From assembly GCA_017654735.1 (NCBI GenBank), contig JADPYG010000088.1:2418001-2482000 (forward strand): a stretch of DNA of 64,000 nucleotides, given 5' to 3'. Position 1 is the stretch's first letter. Each line of letters opens with the position of its first letter. Position numbers and translations under genes: made by a program. The notes under the pieces are model-generated. The model ran no database searches. It had not been told where the DNA came from and saw only the letters and a program-made list of their open reading frames with translations. This DNA comes from Vishniacozyma victoriae (lineage: Eukaryota; Basidiomycota; Tremellomycetes; Tremellales; Bulleribasidiaceae). Positions 47,769 to 62,200 of this stretch are shown in pieces.

Positions 47769-49481
47769 ATGTCGAAGCTACCGCTAGTCCGCTTTCCAGC
47801 CCGGACGGCTGTCTTCCGATTCGGAGCTCCCTCGACTGCAAGTCGTGCTGGTGCGTTGTTGAGATTCGAGGAGGGCTTGACTATTCCAAAAGAGGGGAAG
47901 CAGGGGTGGGCAATAGTGGGCGATGGTGAAGGACGCCGGCTCGCTGTTGAGGTGAGTCGATAAACTGATCAAACCTGACGAGCAGACTCTTTTGAGTAGA
48001 CATCGTATACAACCTATCCCACCACCTCCTGGGTTATTCCCATATATCACTTCTCTGACCCCCACATCATCCGATACGAAGTTAATACGACATCTCGCTT
48101 TTGCCCGTCCACCGCCAACGGGGGAATTTACGGATTTCACAGCTCGATATGGTGCTTTACAAGAAGAGGATAAATTATCATTCCGACAAACTTTATCTGC
48201 TCTACACCCAACACCATCCGAGGGGGATATTGAAAAAGTCGCAAAAGTCATGCGAATAGATCATCTGCTGGATCTACCTAGTGTATCGCTCTCATCTGGC
48301 CAGACGAGGAGAGCGAGGATCGCAGCTGCACTACTCAGTAAACCGGTCCTGCTATTACTGGAGGATCCAATGGCCGGGCTCGACATAGCTTCAAGAGAAG
48401 AGGTTTCGAAGACATTAGGGGAATTGAATGCTAGTGGGGATATACGAATTGCTTTAGTTCAGAGGGGCAAGTCGAAAGGGGACGTGTCGGAGTGGATTAC
48501 GGATGTATGTGAAGTCAGGGAAGGGGATGTCTGGGTAGGGCCTCGGGAGGAATGGGATGAGAAGAACCACGACGAGACTCAGTCCCATCGAGAGGAGACT
48601 GCGACACCTACGGCACAGTCGACTCAAGAACCGGTCATCAGACTGCAGGACGTCTCCGTATCGTATGGGGAGGGTACAAGACCTGTAAGTCTTGCCAATG
48701 GGTATCACTGATATAAGGTCCTCAAGGATGTATCGTGGTCAATCCGCCCAGGGGAGAAATGGCACCTGCAAGGGGCTAATGGTGAGTCCGTTACTTGGCT
48801 CCCACTGACTACGTAGGATCCGGCAAGACGACTCTACTCTCTATTATCCTCGGTCATCATCCCCGCTCTTTCTCTTTGCCAGCATCTGCTTTGACATTAT
48901 TCGATAAACCCCGCCGCGAGACCCCTACACCGACATTACGGAAATTGATAGGTCATACCAGTCCAGAGATCTACGCATCCTTTCCCCGAGGTATGGGTCT
49001 AAGTGCCTTAGCAGCTATCGGATCCGGATTTGAAGGGGTCTTTTCTCGTCGGGAGCTATCTCAACCTCAAAAAGAAAGGATTCTATCAATGCTAGAATAC
49101 TTCCAGGACCTCTTAGTAACAGGTCGAGGGGGAAATAACGGCACAACCACCCGAGATCTAGCGTTGAGGTTATTCGCACATTACACACCGCCCCAGCAGG
49201 CTTTATTGCTGTTCTTGAGAGCTATGATTGCTCGATGTCCACTTGTGATATTGGATGAACCGGCGCAGGGGATGGATGAAGCTATCTGGCAGCGATGCTG
49301 TGAGTTTTTGGAGACGGAATGGAAGGAGAATCCTGAGCAGGCGGTGATTGTGGTGAGCCATTATGAGGATGAAGTCAGTACATTGTTTTACTACCTGGCC
49401 TGAGCTGATGTACAGGTTCCATGGTCTCGCTCCAGGGGGAAGGTGTATAGATTGATAGAGGGAATTGGATGTGCCACATAA
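47769..49481 (+). CDS. Soluble two-cassette ABC ATPase (YDR061W/ModF-like), predicted mitochondrial
   Basis: There are no membrane segments, only two nucleotide-binding domains (NBDs). NBD1 has a broken Walker A (GDGEGRR at residues 51-57; Lys and Ser/Thr replaced by Arg) but a good signature and Walker B (LSSGQTRRARIAAALLSKP, LLLLEDPMAGLD). NBD2 has a perfect Walker A (GANGSGKTTLL, formed across an intron) and Walker B (LVILDEPAQGMDE), but its signature reads TPPQQ. The layout matches yeast YDR061W and bacterial ModF-type proteins. The N-terminus (MSKLPLVRFPARTAVFRFGA, with TASRAGALLRF after it) is basic and lacks acidic residues, so mitochondrial import is likely. Four introns are removed and the end is GIGCAT-stop. 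The substrate or role is unknown. Confidence 0.82.
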
Positions 49482-50010
49482 ACCCGTGGTTGAGAATGGT
49501 ACGCGTTAAATTACTTGAAAGAGTAATGTGCCTTCAGGGTTACACTTGTACCTTTATCATGTTGGTCAACAACCGGAAGGGCAAGGAGGGGAGAAAGGGA
49601 AAACAGACCAGACCAATCCATTCAGTAACAGTAATAGTCACGGACCATATTACCATTCACTCTGTTACATCTTTATATCTACCTCTTTCCCTTTTTCACA
49701 TCCATATATCCTCTCATACACGCACTTGCAACGATTCTCCATACGCTTTGCATTACTCGGGACAATAGAAGCAAAAGTTCAGTAACCCAATAGAGGGAAA
49801 CACGACGCGTCAACTTTACCGTTTCAAGTTGGAGGTCCGAGCTGTACGAGCCCACACTCCCGTGACATCTACGTCTCACTTTCCACAATCTCTCCATTGA
49901 ACGGTCTCGGATCTGGAAATCTACTGTTCGAGTAACAAACATCATTTACCCAAGTCGTCTATCCTTACCGCCATTGCCGTCGACGATTGTGAAAACATCC
50001 AAACAACGCA
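49482..50010. promoter_or_regulatory. Intergenic region before the Psr1-like phosphatase
   Basis: This 529-bp gap includes the 3' flank of the ABC ATPase and a pyrimidine-rich leader. An ACGCGTCAA element lies at 49805-49813, about 200 bp before the next ATG. Several short open frames here look random. Confidence 0.4.
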
Positions 50011-51834
50011 ATGACAACCACGCCCCCAACTACGACAACACGCCCAAAGGATGCATCTGCTATAGCTTCTTCATCTACCAACGCCCAGTCACAAGGACCA
50101 CCCGAGTTCGTCGTTACGCCCGCTACCCCTAATACACCCATGCATCCTTCAAGTTCCGTATCACAATCCCTTCCTATCCCTGCAGATGTCAAGGAGGATA
50201 AGGCTGGAGAGGCCGCTGCGCTTGAATCCGTCGAGTCGCCAAAAGCCGTAGAAACCAATACTACGAGCAACGCAGTAGCTGCCGACACGACTAGCGGAGA
50301 GAAGAAGGCAATCACGACTGAAAAGAAAACAACAACTCCCGCCGCATCATCATCCAACCCTACACCCGCTTCGAAATCTACTTCTACTTCAGCTCGTCCA
50401 GCAACTCGGTCAGCCCCAAAGAAGAAGAAGCGATCAGGTTTATCTGGCTTGTTGCTCAGATTTGGATGTTTATCGGCGGATGAATTCGAAGACCCCGAAC
50501 CCAAAAAGGGCACGGTCCCCAAAACTGCTTCCAAACCCGTTTCCACCACCGCTTCCACGCCCAAGCCTGCCATGAAAGAGGTCAAACCTGTCGTTCCCGC
50601 ATCAGATGCCAAGCCAGCTCATCAGGCTGAAGTACTTGGTGCGACGGGGGTAACTGGGTTGGAGTCTGGGGAGAAGGATCTTGCTGGACAGACCCAGCCT
50701 GGGGAGGAAGTTGTTGTTGCGCCTCAAGAGCTACATACCGCCCCTGTCGACGAGGTGAGCAAACCCATTTCTTTCGTTGGTTCCTGCACTGACATATAGA
50801 CTGCCGGTCTCACATCATCCGCTGTCCAAGCGCCTGGATCTGGATCAGCTCTACTCGCTACACCCGTTCGACCTTCCAGTTCGCGTCGGCAATCCGAGTC
50901 TTCGCCTAGTGCCGCTGGCCCCGATGCTGAAAGGACTGATACATCAGGTGGATACTCTGCCATCTCCGAATCCGAGGTTCCCGATTCTTCGAGCGGTTCT
51001 CCACCTCCTCATGCCGAAGATGAATATGGTCTTGAGGACGAGTACGAGGATGAGGAGGATAGGTTGATTGCTCAGGGTGGTATGGGAATTCCTGTTGATG
51101 AGGTGAGTCAGCCACTCGGTCGTAGGAGTCAAGCTGACTTCTAGCACGGTAATCCCGCTCCTCTTCTACCGGTCATGGACAAACAGCATGCTGGCCGAAA
51201 GTGTTTGGTACTTGATCTTGACGAGACACTCCTCCACTCCAGCTTCAAGGTATGATTCTTCTGCTCGAGTGTAGATAACAGCTAATAAAAGATGCTACCG
51301 TCTGCCGACTACATTGTTCCTGTCGAGATTGAATCTCAAACGCACAACGTTTATGTCATTAAACGACCTGGAGTCGATCACTTCCTCACTGAAATGGGCA
51401 AGATTTACGAGGTTGTCATCTTTACTGCATCCCTCTCCAAGGTAGGTTTTGTACATGGCTGTGTTGGGCTGCGCTGACAATCAGTACGCCGACCCTGTGC
51501 TTGACATGCTCGATACTGGTCGAGTCGTCCGACACCGACTGTTCCGTGAGAGCTGCTACAACCACAAGGGCAATTATGTCAAGGTATGTCATCTTCGTAG
51601 CCGGTTGGGCAAGTAGCTGACTTGCAGGATCTCTCACAACTTGGCCGAGAGATGGAAGACTGCATCATCATCGACAACTCCCCCGCCTCTTACATCTTCC
51701 ACCCTCACAATGCCGTTCCTGTCTCGACCTGGTTTAACGACCCACATGACACCGAACTTACCGACCTCTGCCCCTTCCTCACCGACCTAGCAACTGTCGA
51801 CGATATCCGAGGCGTCCTCGATGGCAACATCTAA
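50011..51834 (+). CDS. PSR1: Psr1/SCP-type FCP1-domain phosphatase
   Basis: A long low-complexity N-terminal region of about 350 residues (Thr/Ala/Pro-rich) contains one conserved-looking patch, [20 protein letters not shown], with a Cys that could be palmitoylated. The C-terminal catalytic domain is complete: [17 protein letters not shown] (the DxDx(T/V) nucleophile motif), [60 protein letters not shown] and [20 protein letters not shown]. It ends [11 protein letters not shown]. This matches yeast Psr1/Psr2 and human CTDSP proteins. Psr1 acts at the plasma membrane in salt and general stress signalling. Five or so introns interrupt the gene, two of them within the catalytic part. Confidence 0.9.
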
Positions 51835-52487
51835 ATCAATCCCGGCTTCCCAACAATTGACGATATGAATATGAAACTACCCTGATGATATGATTCTAGC
51901 ATCAAGTCGATAATTATCATTGCATTCGCATTTCGAGGGGTCGAAATCTTCTCGTTTGTCTCCATTCCTACTCGACCCTCGACCTATCGATACCTCTTCT
52001 CTCTTCCGTTTTTATACACGGACTTTTTCTCGACCGTTTTCGTGCATGACTCCTTTAATCGTAATTAGCATTTTCCCCTGTGACATGTATGCACTGCCCT
52101 GTCTCCTCTTTATGTGCATTTGAGCCTCATGTTATGGCAGTTGCTTCCAGGATAGGATCAACTGGTGGGCCTGCGGCGATGACCGCCTATTTTTCCGGGT
52201 TCCAGGTTTGAATGGAAAAATCCAGATTGTGATTGCGTGCTCTGACGATTAGCGATGATGTCTTGATTCCAGATGAATTAGTACAGGCAGTCTTCTCAAA
52301 TTGCAAGGGCAACGGGCAAGACAAGCGAAGACGTCAGAAGAGAACTCAATGGGGTATCCGTGATATTTCGCGGGCTTGGTCCAGGGACAGTCGCCGCATT
52401 CGAGATTTGTCACTATGGATATAAAAGATCAGTTGACGTTTATCTTGTAATTTCTTTACTACTTGATAAACTACCAAATTATACATA
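51835..52487. promoter_or_regulatory. Intergenic region upstream of the ATP sulfurylase gene
   Basis: This 653-bp gap is pyrimidine-rich in its first half. I see no conserved open frame and no RNA gene. The last 250 bp should carry the MET3 promoter, but I can point to no clear Cbf1-type CACGTG box in it. Confidence 0.4.
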
Positions 52488-54474
<1,987 letters not shown>

Positions 54475-54713
54475 GTACATTGTTAGTTTTTGCATGGATA
54501 TGTACATTTGCACTTGAACCCATCGCTTGAATCAAGAGTCCTTATCATGCCGTATCAAATAGCCAGGAACGAGACATTATCTGGGCGCGTTTCATTTTCC
54601 AATCCGCAATCATTGATTTCCACGAAACGGAACACGCCTCAACACATATATATCCAAGCCTTGACTCAGAGGGCGTAGTTTTTCCCCAGCTCTTCACTTC
54701 CACCACATCCAAA

Positions 54714-56087
54714 ATGAGACTCCCAGCAACTCACCTCTCTGTCCGAGCGACACCATTGACCACCTCCATCCCGAGGGTGTTCGGTGTTCGGACCTTGTCC
54801 ACCTCTGTCCGAACTATGGCAGAGTACCAGCGTACCCCTCTTTACGACTTCCACGTCGAAAACAAAGCTCGAATGGTCCCATTCGCAGGCTGGTCAATGC
54901 CCCTATCATACGGCGAAGTCGGACAAAGTCAGTCCACCTCCCCCACCCCAAGGTCTGGCTCAAGCTGATATATAGTTTCTGCTCATAATCACGTCCGAAG
55001 TTCTGCTGGACTATTCGACGTATCCCACATGCTCCAACATACTTTCTCCGGCCCTACGTCTCAAGACTTCTTGATGTCCCTCACTCCTTCTTCCCTGGCA
55101 AACTTAGCGAATTATTCTTCCACATTATCCGTCCTCCTCAACGAAGACGGAGGGATTATAGACGATACGATAATCACCAAGCACTCGGACGACTCCTTCT
55201 ATGTTGTCACAAATGCTGGCAGGGCTACGGAAGATAAAGCCCATATCGAAGCCAAGTTACAAGAATGGAATGCTAAGAACAAGGGCAAGGAGGTGAAATG
55301 GGAGACAATGGATGGGTGGGGACTTGTTGCTCTCCAAGGACCTAAGGCTGCGGAGGTGTTGCAGGGGATGGTGGGTCTTGATTTGAGTACTATCAAGTTT
55401 GGGCAGGGAGCGCATGTGGATATTGATGGGGCGAGATGTCATATTGCTCGAGGAGGGTACACCGGGGAGGACGGATTCGAGGTAATTCCACATCGCAATT
55501 TTTAAACCCCTTGCTGATGATAGATCTCGACACCACCTCAGCAGGCTGTTGCGATCACGCAGAAGATTTCCAGCCACTCGGATGTCCAGCTCATCGGACT
55601 GGGCGCTAGGGACAGTCTACGTCTAGAAGCGGGAATGTGTCTATACGGAAACGACTTGGACGAATCCGTCTCCCCAGTCGAAGCAGGTCTTACTTGGGTC
55701 ATCGGTACGTCCCTACCCCACTTGTTTGAAATGATCACTGACAACGCAGGAAAAGACAGGCGATCAGAATCCTCAGCTCCCTTCCCTGGCCGTTCTAGGA
55801 TCTTATCCGAAATCGCAAACGGCCCATCCCGTCGTCGGGTCGGACTAGAAATCATCGGATCACCAGCTCGAGAAGGATGCAAGATCTTTGATTCAGCGGG
55901 TATTCAGGAGATTGGAGTCATCACTTCTGGTATACCCTCCCCCACGTTAGGGGCAAACATTGCCATGGGATATGTAGCTAGTGGACAACATAAGAAGGGG
56001 ACTAGTGTTAAGGTTGAAGTGAGGAAGAAGATGAGGGATGCGGTGATCAGGCCGATGCCTTTTGTGCCTAGTAAATACTTCAAGTAG
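54714..56087 (+). CDS. GCV1: Aminomethyltransferase, glycine cleavage system T protein (mitochondrial)
   Basis: The first 35 residues ([20 protein letters not shown], then [15 protein letters not shown]) form a basic, hydroxylated mitochondrial presequence. The T-protein fold follows: [83 protein letters not shown] and [20 protein letters not shown]. It continues with [11 protein letters not shown] and [19 protein letters not shown]. The enzyme transfers the aminomethyl carbon of glycine, carried on H protein, to tetrahydrofolate. Three introns are removed (about 54928-54974, 55482-55523 and 55705-55749). It lies downstream of MET3 on the same strand and converges on the ThuA gene with an 80-bp gap. 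Confidence 0.94.
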
Positions 56088-56167
56088 GATATTGTAATGA
56101 ATCTGTTGCTCTACATTGGTACAACTATCTGTCACGTCAATCTAACAACTCTTCACATGTTGAAGGA

Positions 56168-57221
56168 TCAAGCTTGACGAGACCCGGACTTCAGCACCCA
56201 CTGCAAACCTCCAAATATATGCTTGATGAACACCTCATCTTTCCAAGCTGCAATGTAAGCTACGTAACCAGTCACCGAAGCAGACTTGCTGGATGGAGAA
56301 TGACCCAAAGAAGTGTAGAATGACCTCCCGCTCTTTGTAGCAGGTGAAAGCAAGTCATCGTCAGAAACGATCTTGTCATTATACCAAGCTGACTCATTAG
56401 CATACCTCCATTTACGCTAGAAGGGGAGGCGTACCAATAGGATGTGGATTTCCATGTCCTGGATAATCACCTTTCGACTTGTCTTCATCTACTCGTTAGT
56501 CTTGAAGTAGTAGAAATTACCTTTATAGCTATCCTCATCCACACTAATCAGGACATTGACACCATTGTCCCGTGGGTCGGAACGGAACATGTATACTTCT
56601 TCTTCCTACTCATCAGTCTTCTCCACATGTAGAGGAAGAGAGCAGCTCACGAAATGCCAAGTATCTGGGAGGTGGGAAGTCGAAGGATGAGATTTATCCA
56701 AAACAAGGAACGTCTCTCGTTTAGCCCAAGCCGGGTTGATACAAACATACTCACAGCAGGCTGTAATTCGGGATGATAATCGAAGAAAGCTATCAGTCAG
56801 TATTGAGCCGTTCAGCTAGAACTTACCTCCCACTAGCTTGCCATATGCTTCACTGCTGTATGAAACACAAGCTGCCGAGTGTACGCCCATGTAATTCCCG
56901 CCTTTTCTGATGTAATTCCTGAATGCCTCATGCTGCTCTTCACTCAGGACTGTCTATCAGCTTGGACGACAGGGAGTTGAGAATGAATACCTTCTCCCAT
57001 GGGTGAGATGAACATGACAGCATCATATTGACCTAGGTTGGATTCTGTGAAATCGTTTCCATTTCTGATGTCAGCTTGGAGAGGTGCAGCACATACTCTG
57101 TGAAATGAAACTCGATGCCTAGATCGGATTGCCTGGATTTGAGAAGAGCAATCGCATCCTCTATGGAATCATGCCGATAGCCTTCCGTTGCTGTGAAAAC
57201 CAGAACTTTGGAGGTAGGCAT
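56168..57221 (-). CDS. ThuA-like protein, intracellular paralogue
   Basis: The protein starts MPTSKVLVFTATEGYRHDSI without a signal peptide and ends KSGSRQA without a hydrophobic tail, so it should be intracellular. ThuA-fold (class I glutamine-amidotransferase-like) blocks seen are VLVFTATEGYRH, NLGQYDAVMFISPMGEG, EEQHEAFRNYIRKGGNYMGV, HSAACVSYSSEAYGKLVGAF, FDYHPELQPA, DTWHFVEEVYMFRSDPRDNG, SFYTSLGHS and FIKHIFGGLQWVL. The family is named for trehalose utilisation in rhizobia, but its enzymology is largely unknown. Seven or so introns are removed. Its start codon lies 98 bp downstream of the stop of a paralogue on the same strand, so the two form a tandem pair. Confidence 0.83.
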
Positions 57222-57319
57222 GTTAGGAGGTCAGTTGAGAGTGGAGAGTGGGGTTGGAACGGGCTATTTCCGGAGGATTCTTCGTGTAATGGCTACATCC
57301 GCGGACTAACTATACTATG

Positions 57320-58676
57320 CTACAAGACCACCATCATCCCTGCTAGGCTCAAGAACAGCACTGAAAGTAGCCCTAGTAACATATCCCCTCCGTATGTAGC
57401 CATAGCGCCGTTTGCACTCGAGCTCTGAGATGGAGTCGAGCTAGACTGGGAAATAGAAGAGCTCGATGACGGTGATCCTGATCCAGATGTAGACGAAACC
57501 GATGATGATGCTGAGGCAGAGGGAGAAGTGGCGGCATCGGTAGCGTTCCCAACTAGTCCAGCGCCAAATGCCCTCGTCGATTGACCATCCAATATCCAAC
57601 GAAGTCCACCAAAGATATGACTCGTGAATCGTTCATCTTGCCATGCTACCCATCAGCCTCCATCAAGATGAAAGAAGTGAGGGACCTACTTGAATCCAAG
57701 TGCCCGAGGGAGGTGTAGAATGATCGACCAGTTTTTGATACTCCTTCCATCAATGGCTCGGCTGAAGTCGGAGATTCGATATACCATGCTGTTTATCAAT
57801 TTTACGATCAACATGAAAAGGGGTACGTACCGATAGGATGAGAATCTCCTTGAGATGGGTAATTCCCTGTTGAGGTTCCATTATCTGTATCATCAGCATC
57901 GCTTTTCGCGCTTGCCACCCCCGCGGAGATGTGGAAAATAGAGGTGGATGTAAATTGACTAGACTTACCTGTATAACTGCTGGTGTTGACGGTCAAAATG
58001 ACTGTAGCTCCGTTCTCCCTTGGATCCGACCTGAAATTATACACCTCTTCTTGCTTCCTATCAGCTCTTCCCATATCAGGGACTTACATAACGCCATTGA
58101 TCTGGAAAGTTGGCAGTGGCAGGATGATCTTTGGTCACAGGCATAAAAGTCTATTCATCAGCTATTAAATCGACTTTGGGATGGTAAACTGACGGCATCT
58201 TGTATTGGGGGATGGTAATCGAATATAGCCCCTACTGTTGCATTGTAAAATGCTGTATTCTGCAGACAATCGGCTGCGGAGTGAATACCCATATAATTGC
58301 CTCCTGAGCGTAGGTAGTCATTGAATGCGGTCTGCTGGTCTGCATTGAGGACTATTGTCAGCTAGAACCATGGGCTTGACATACCATCCTCTCCGGTGTT
58401 CATTAGGAAGATAAGCCCGTCATACTGAGCCAATGTCTCGGATGTGAACTGTCCACCATCCCTAGGCGTCAGTGGTATTCACATCAAAAGGTGAGATGGG
58501 ACTTACTCTGTAAACTCCAAGGTCACATTTTGAGCCGAAGCCGCTGATCTCAATACCTCGATAGCGGTCGGTATAGACTCATGCCTGAATGCTGTAGTTG
58601 CGCTGAATACTAACAGCGATGGTAGGGCATAAGCGGTAGAAGCGAGGTATGCTAATGTAGCGATATTTCTAATCAT
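57320..58676 (-). CDS. Secreted ThuA-like protein with predicted GPI anchor
   Basis: The start at 58676 gives MIRNIATLAYLASTAYALPS, a clear signal peptide. The ThuA-like domain follows: LLVFSATTAFRHESIPTAIE, TLAQYDGLIFLMNTGED, ADQQTAFNDYLRSGGNYMGI, HSAADCLQNTAFYNATVGAI, FDYHPPIQDA, YNFRSDPRENGATVILTVNT, SFYTSLGHLDS and HIFGGLRWILDG. After it comes a Ser-rich stretch of about 60 residues. The C-terminal hydrophobic tail (MLLGLLSVLFLSLAGMMVVL) has no basic residues after it, which is the layout of a GPI-anchored cell-surface protein with a Ser-rich stalk. It shares intron-rich structure and most motifs with the intracellular paralogue just downstream. The substrate is unknown. Confidence 0.85.
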
Positions 58677-59207
58677 TGTGGATAGTCAAACAGGTAGTTA
58701 AATTGGATCGCGTCGAGAGAGGATGCCAAGACTTATGATGACCGATGATGATGTTGTGTCAGACTAATTCTCGACGGCTCGGTCGAGATGATGATTTCTG
58801 CTGAACGAGCTCATCAGGAGCAAGCACAGACTCCCGAAAGTATCAAAGGAGGTCCTTTGAATCAACCTGACCGGATACATCGAACAATACCATTAATTAC
58901 ACCTCTCAAACCAGGTCAAACAACACTATGCACCTCGTACACAGCGACACAAAAGGCTCTACGCAACTCATGAGTTGATGGGAAGACTATGGAAAATGGA
59001 CCACCAAGCAGGACGAAACATGCCGTGATGCCCGAGCGCTTTGTTCGCTCAAGATTGTGTGTGTGTCCTCCCCTTGATCCCCACGACTTGTTTTTCAATC
59101 CTCACCACCCATCACATAAGAAGCATCGATCCACGACCAAAAGTCTGCTTTCTTCCTCACATATACTTACTATCACTAATACTCCGATCCGGTATATAGG
59201 AATATAC
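58677..59207. other. Divergent intergenic region
   Basis: This 531-bp gap separates the start codons of the secreted ThuA gene and the MGACQS gene. The open frames in it have no conserved look. The last 150 bp before ATG 59208 are C/T-rich, as expected for a leader. Confidence 0.4.
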
Positions 59208-62200
59208 ATGGGTGCATGCCAATCGGTAAGCTCGAGTTCGTTCTCATCTTGGCATGAATAAATACTGACGGTTAGTCCTACGAGAACGGTCCTGGCTGCT
59301 GCGACGACGATTGCGATAGGTGCTGTGGTAGTTACTCTACTGGGAGATATTCAAGTCGAGGTAAGTGAACATTTCTTATTCCCACCCGAAATCCATCATA
59401 CACCACTCCCTCCCTGCTCCGACCCGGAAGACGTGTTTGTGTGTGAAAGTCGTGTTTTGGGGTCCTTCCTTGCTCCGACCTATCGGAAGCCATTTCGAGT
59501 GTTCTATTCCTCCTATACCCTTCCTATTCTACTCCAGGATCAGTCAGTGAGAGTAAAGGTCAATCGGTAAGTCCTCAATTGTAGTTTATGATAAGCTTAC
59601 ATATTAGCTGACTCTCGAGTACCATATTACGGCTACCCAAATCAAACCATCAATTATCAGCCTCGACGTATATCAGGACCGGTCTATCCACAAGTATCAT
59701 ATAATCAGCCACCGCCTTACTACCCCTCAACCTACTCTTACGGCCCATCTCCTTATCCTACCCAGGCATACCCCTATTCTCCCCGCCGACCAAGTTTCCA
59801 CCTCCGCCCCCAGGCCGAGTACCCGGCTGTTGGCCCCTTACGTCGAACAAGATCCGAGACTTCTTTGAGGGAGTTACGTCGATTGAATTATACCCTCGAT
59901 CAGCTTCAGGCTGTTGGTGCCGATATCTCGAGATCAAATTCATTACAACAAGCAAGGCAATTACAGTACGAATTGAATCAACAACAACAGCAATATCACC
60001 TTCATCATCATCGAAGACACTCACAGTCTTCCCATCGACGACACTCGCACTCGTCTCATCACACTATCCCTATCCTCATACCTTCACCCGCCCCTCAAGT
60101 CCAGGTGAATCTAAGACATCACCACCACCACCGACATCGATCTCCACATCCTTCACAGCCCGACACACCCCACCTTCATCGTCGATCATTCGACGCAGCT
60201 GTACAGAGGGAATTGAGGGGGTTTAGTACAAAGGCAGCGTATGGGTCTACGTACTAGACCTAAACGTTCGAGATCAAGATCAAGATCAAGGACAGATATG
60301 CGAGCAAGTACTGTAAATGTGGATGAAATACCAGGATCAAGAGAAACTCATCATACACGACACCATACCAACGATAATCATACACGCACACCTAAAATCA
60401 AGCGAGTGAGGGGGATAAGTTATACCGAAACGATGTATCCTGATGTGGATACTGCAAAGAGAGCTTTTGAGCAAGAGAGGAATCAAGCGATAATGAACCG
60501 AGCCCCAACACCTTTTATCCGAGGTGGTGACGAGGAAGATGAAGATGAGGAGGAGGGGGTCGCGGTGATGGCTAGAAAAGCAAGTAATCGAACTCTAAGG
60601 TCGAGGGTATCGTTTGATTCTACCCGAAGTCGTCGATCGGTCCGAAACATTCAAGATCCTCGAACAGATGCCGAGCTGGGAGATGATAGTCCCATCGGTC
60701 CTTGGGAGCCGGGCTTTGGAGCTCGAAATGGAATAGGACCCGGTGGCGAAGCATATGAAGTGATAGGACTAGGGAGGAAATCACCTCGACATCGAAAGTT
60801 GCATGCGCAAATGCTCAAGCCCGCTATCAAGTCCGCTTCTCGACTTCCAAGTCGAAGTAATTTTCGAGACCGTGATGATGGTCCATCCCACTCCCACTCT
60901 CACGATCACCGACGTCCATCACGAAGTCGTCGTGACCGAGATAAACCACTCCCGTCAAGACCACAGTCATACTTCAATCCAGTCTTTGGCAACATCTTTC
61001 AATCAACCACAAATGTCTCTCGACTTCATCCTGGATCCACTTCTCCTGCTTCTCCCCAGTTTCAATCCCAGTTCCAACCCATCTCACACTCTCATTCCCA
61101 GAATCAGACCCGTACATACCGCCATAACCGTTCTGCCTCTACTTCCAATCCATCTGCTTTGCCATTTAGCTCACTATTTTCTTCCATGTCTATAGATCCA
61201 ACCCCTTCCTCTTCCCGACAAAATGTCCGTCCATCCCACGAACAACGCCGAAGGGAACCCCTTGAACCAGCGGAAGATTTATATGGGTACTTGTTATTAG
61301 CGACAGTACCGTCATGGCGAAATTGGCCTGCTTCTGGACCTCAGTCTAGGCAGAGTGGGTTTTGGAATGCCAATCGAGCTAAAGGGTTTGAAAGTATGGG
61401 ATGGGAGTGGAGGAGGAGACAGCAACTTGCCGAGATGAATCGCATGACGAGGGGTTTGAGGGCTTGGGATGGGGCTGATAAGTACTGGGATAATAAGATC
61501 ACCGAGTGTAGGTTAGTGTCCTTGATGGCGCTGATGAGCAGGGGTCGATGATAATGTTCCGAGTCGACCTATTGATCCTGCCAATCGATGGGGTAATCAG
61601 TATGTCTAGACCTCCTCTTGTCGATCGAAATTGATGAATAGGATATTCGCCATCCCAGCGATCGGATTCGGCACCGTCGACTTCTTTGACGACAAAGAAG
61701 ATCATCCAGAAGACCGAGGCTTAGTCACTTGGTTATCATGCACTGTGAGCTTTCTACGGAGTCCCACCCCGAAACGTAACCTAACTCCTAGCTGCTCCGA
61801 ACAGTCACTTCAGTCCTTCACATGCTCCGATACTCTTCATCACCCTTCCAATTCCACGTCATCCCAGGATCACGCCCACCAATGTCAAGTGCCGTACTAG
61901 ACGATGAAAAGCCCCAAGAACCATACTCCGGTAAGAATTGGTTATGGGAAGGATTTGGGACTATGGTCTTGGTAAACAAGGACGATCCGACTGATCGGAC
62001 TATGATTATTGAGGTTAGACCACCTGATATTGTGGACGAGAGGGTCTTGAGGGAGTTTAGTAAGCGATCAAGAGGGGATGGATGGTGGGCTTTACCTGCT
62101 GAAACTTGTGTTGGGGAGGTTGGGCAGGCGAATCTGCTGCAGGCCCAGGTACTTCACTCTCCCTTTACGATGTTACTGTAGAAGCTGATGGTAGGTTTAT

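Noticed and set aside
60241..61551. A separate gene starting at ATG 60241 and overlapping the end of the upstream frame
   Set aside because: A 52-nt GTATGG...AAG intron from 60239 joins both frames exactly and the ten-exon total is a multiple of three, so one gene is simpler. The donor is not ideal, so I kept moderate confidence.
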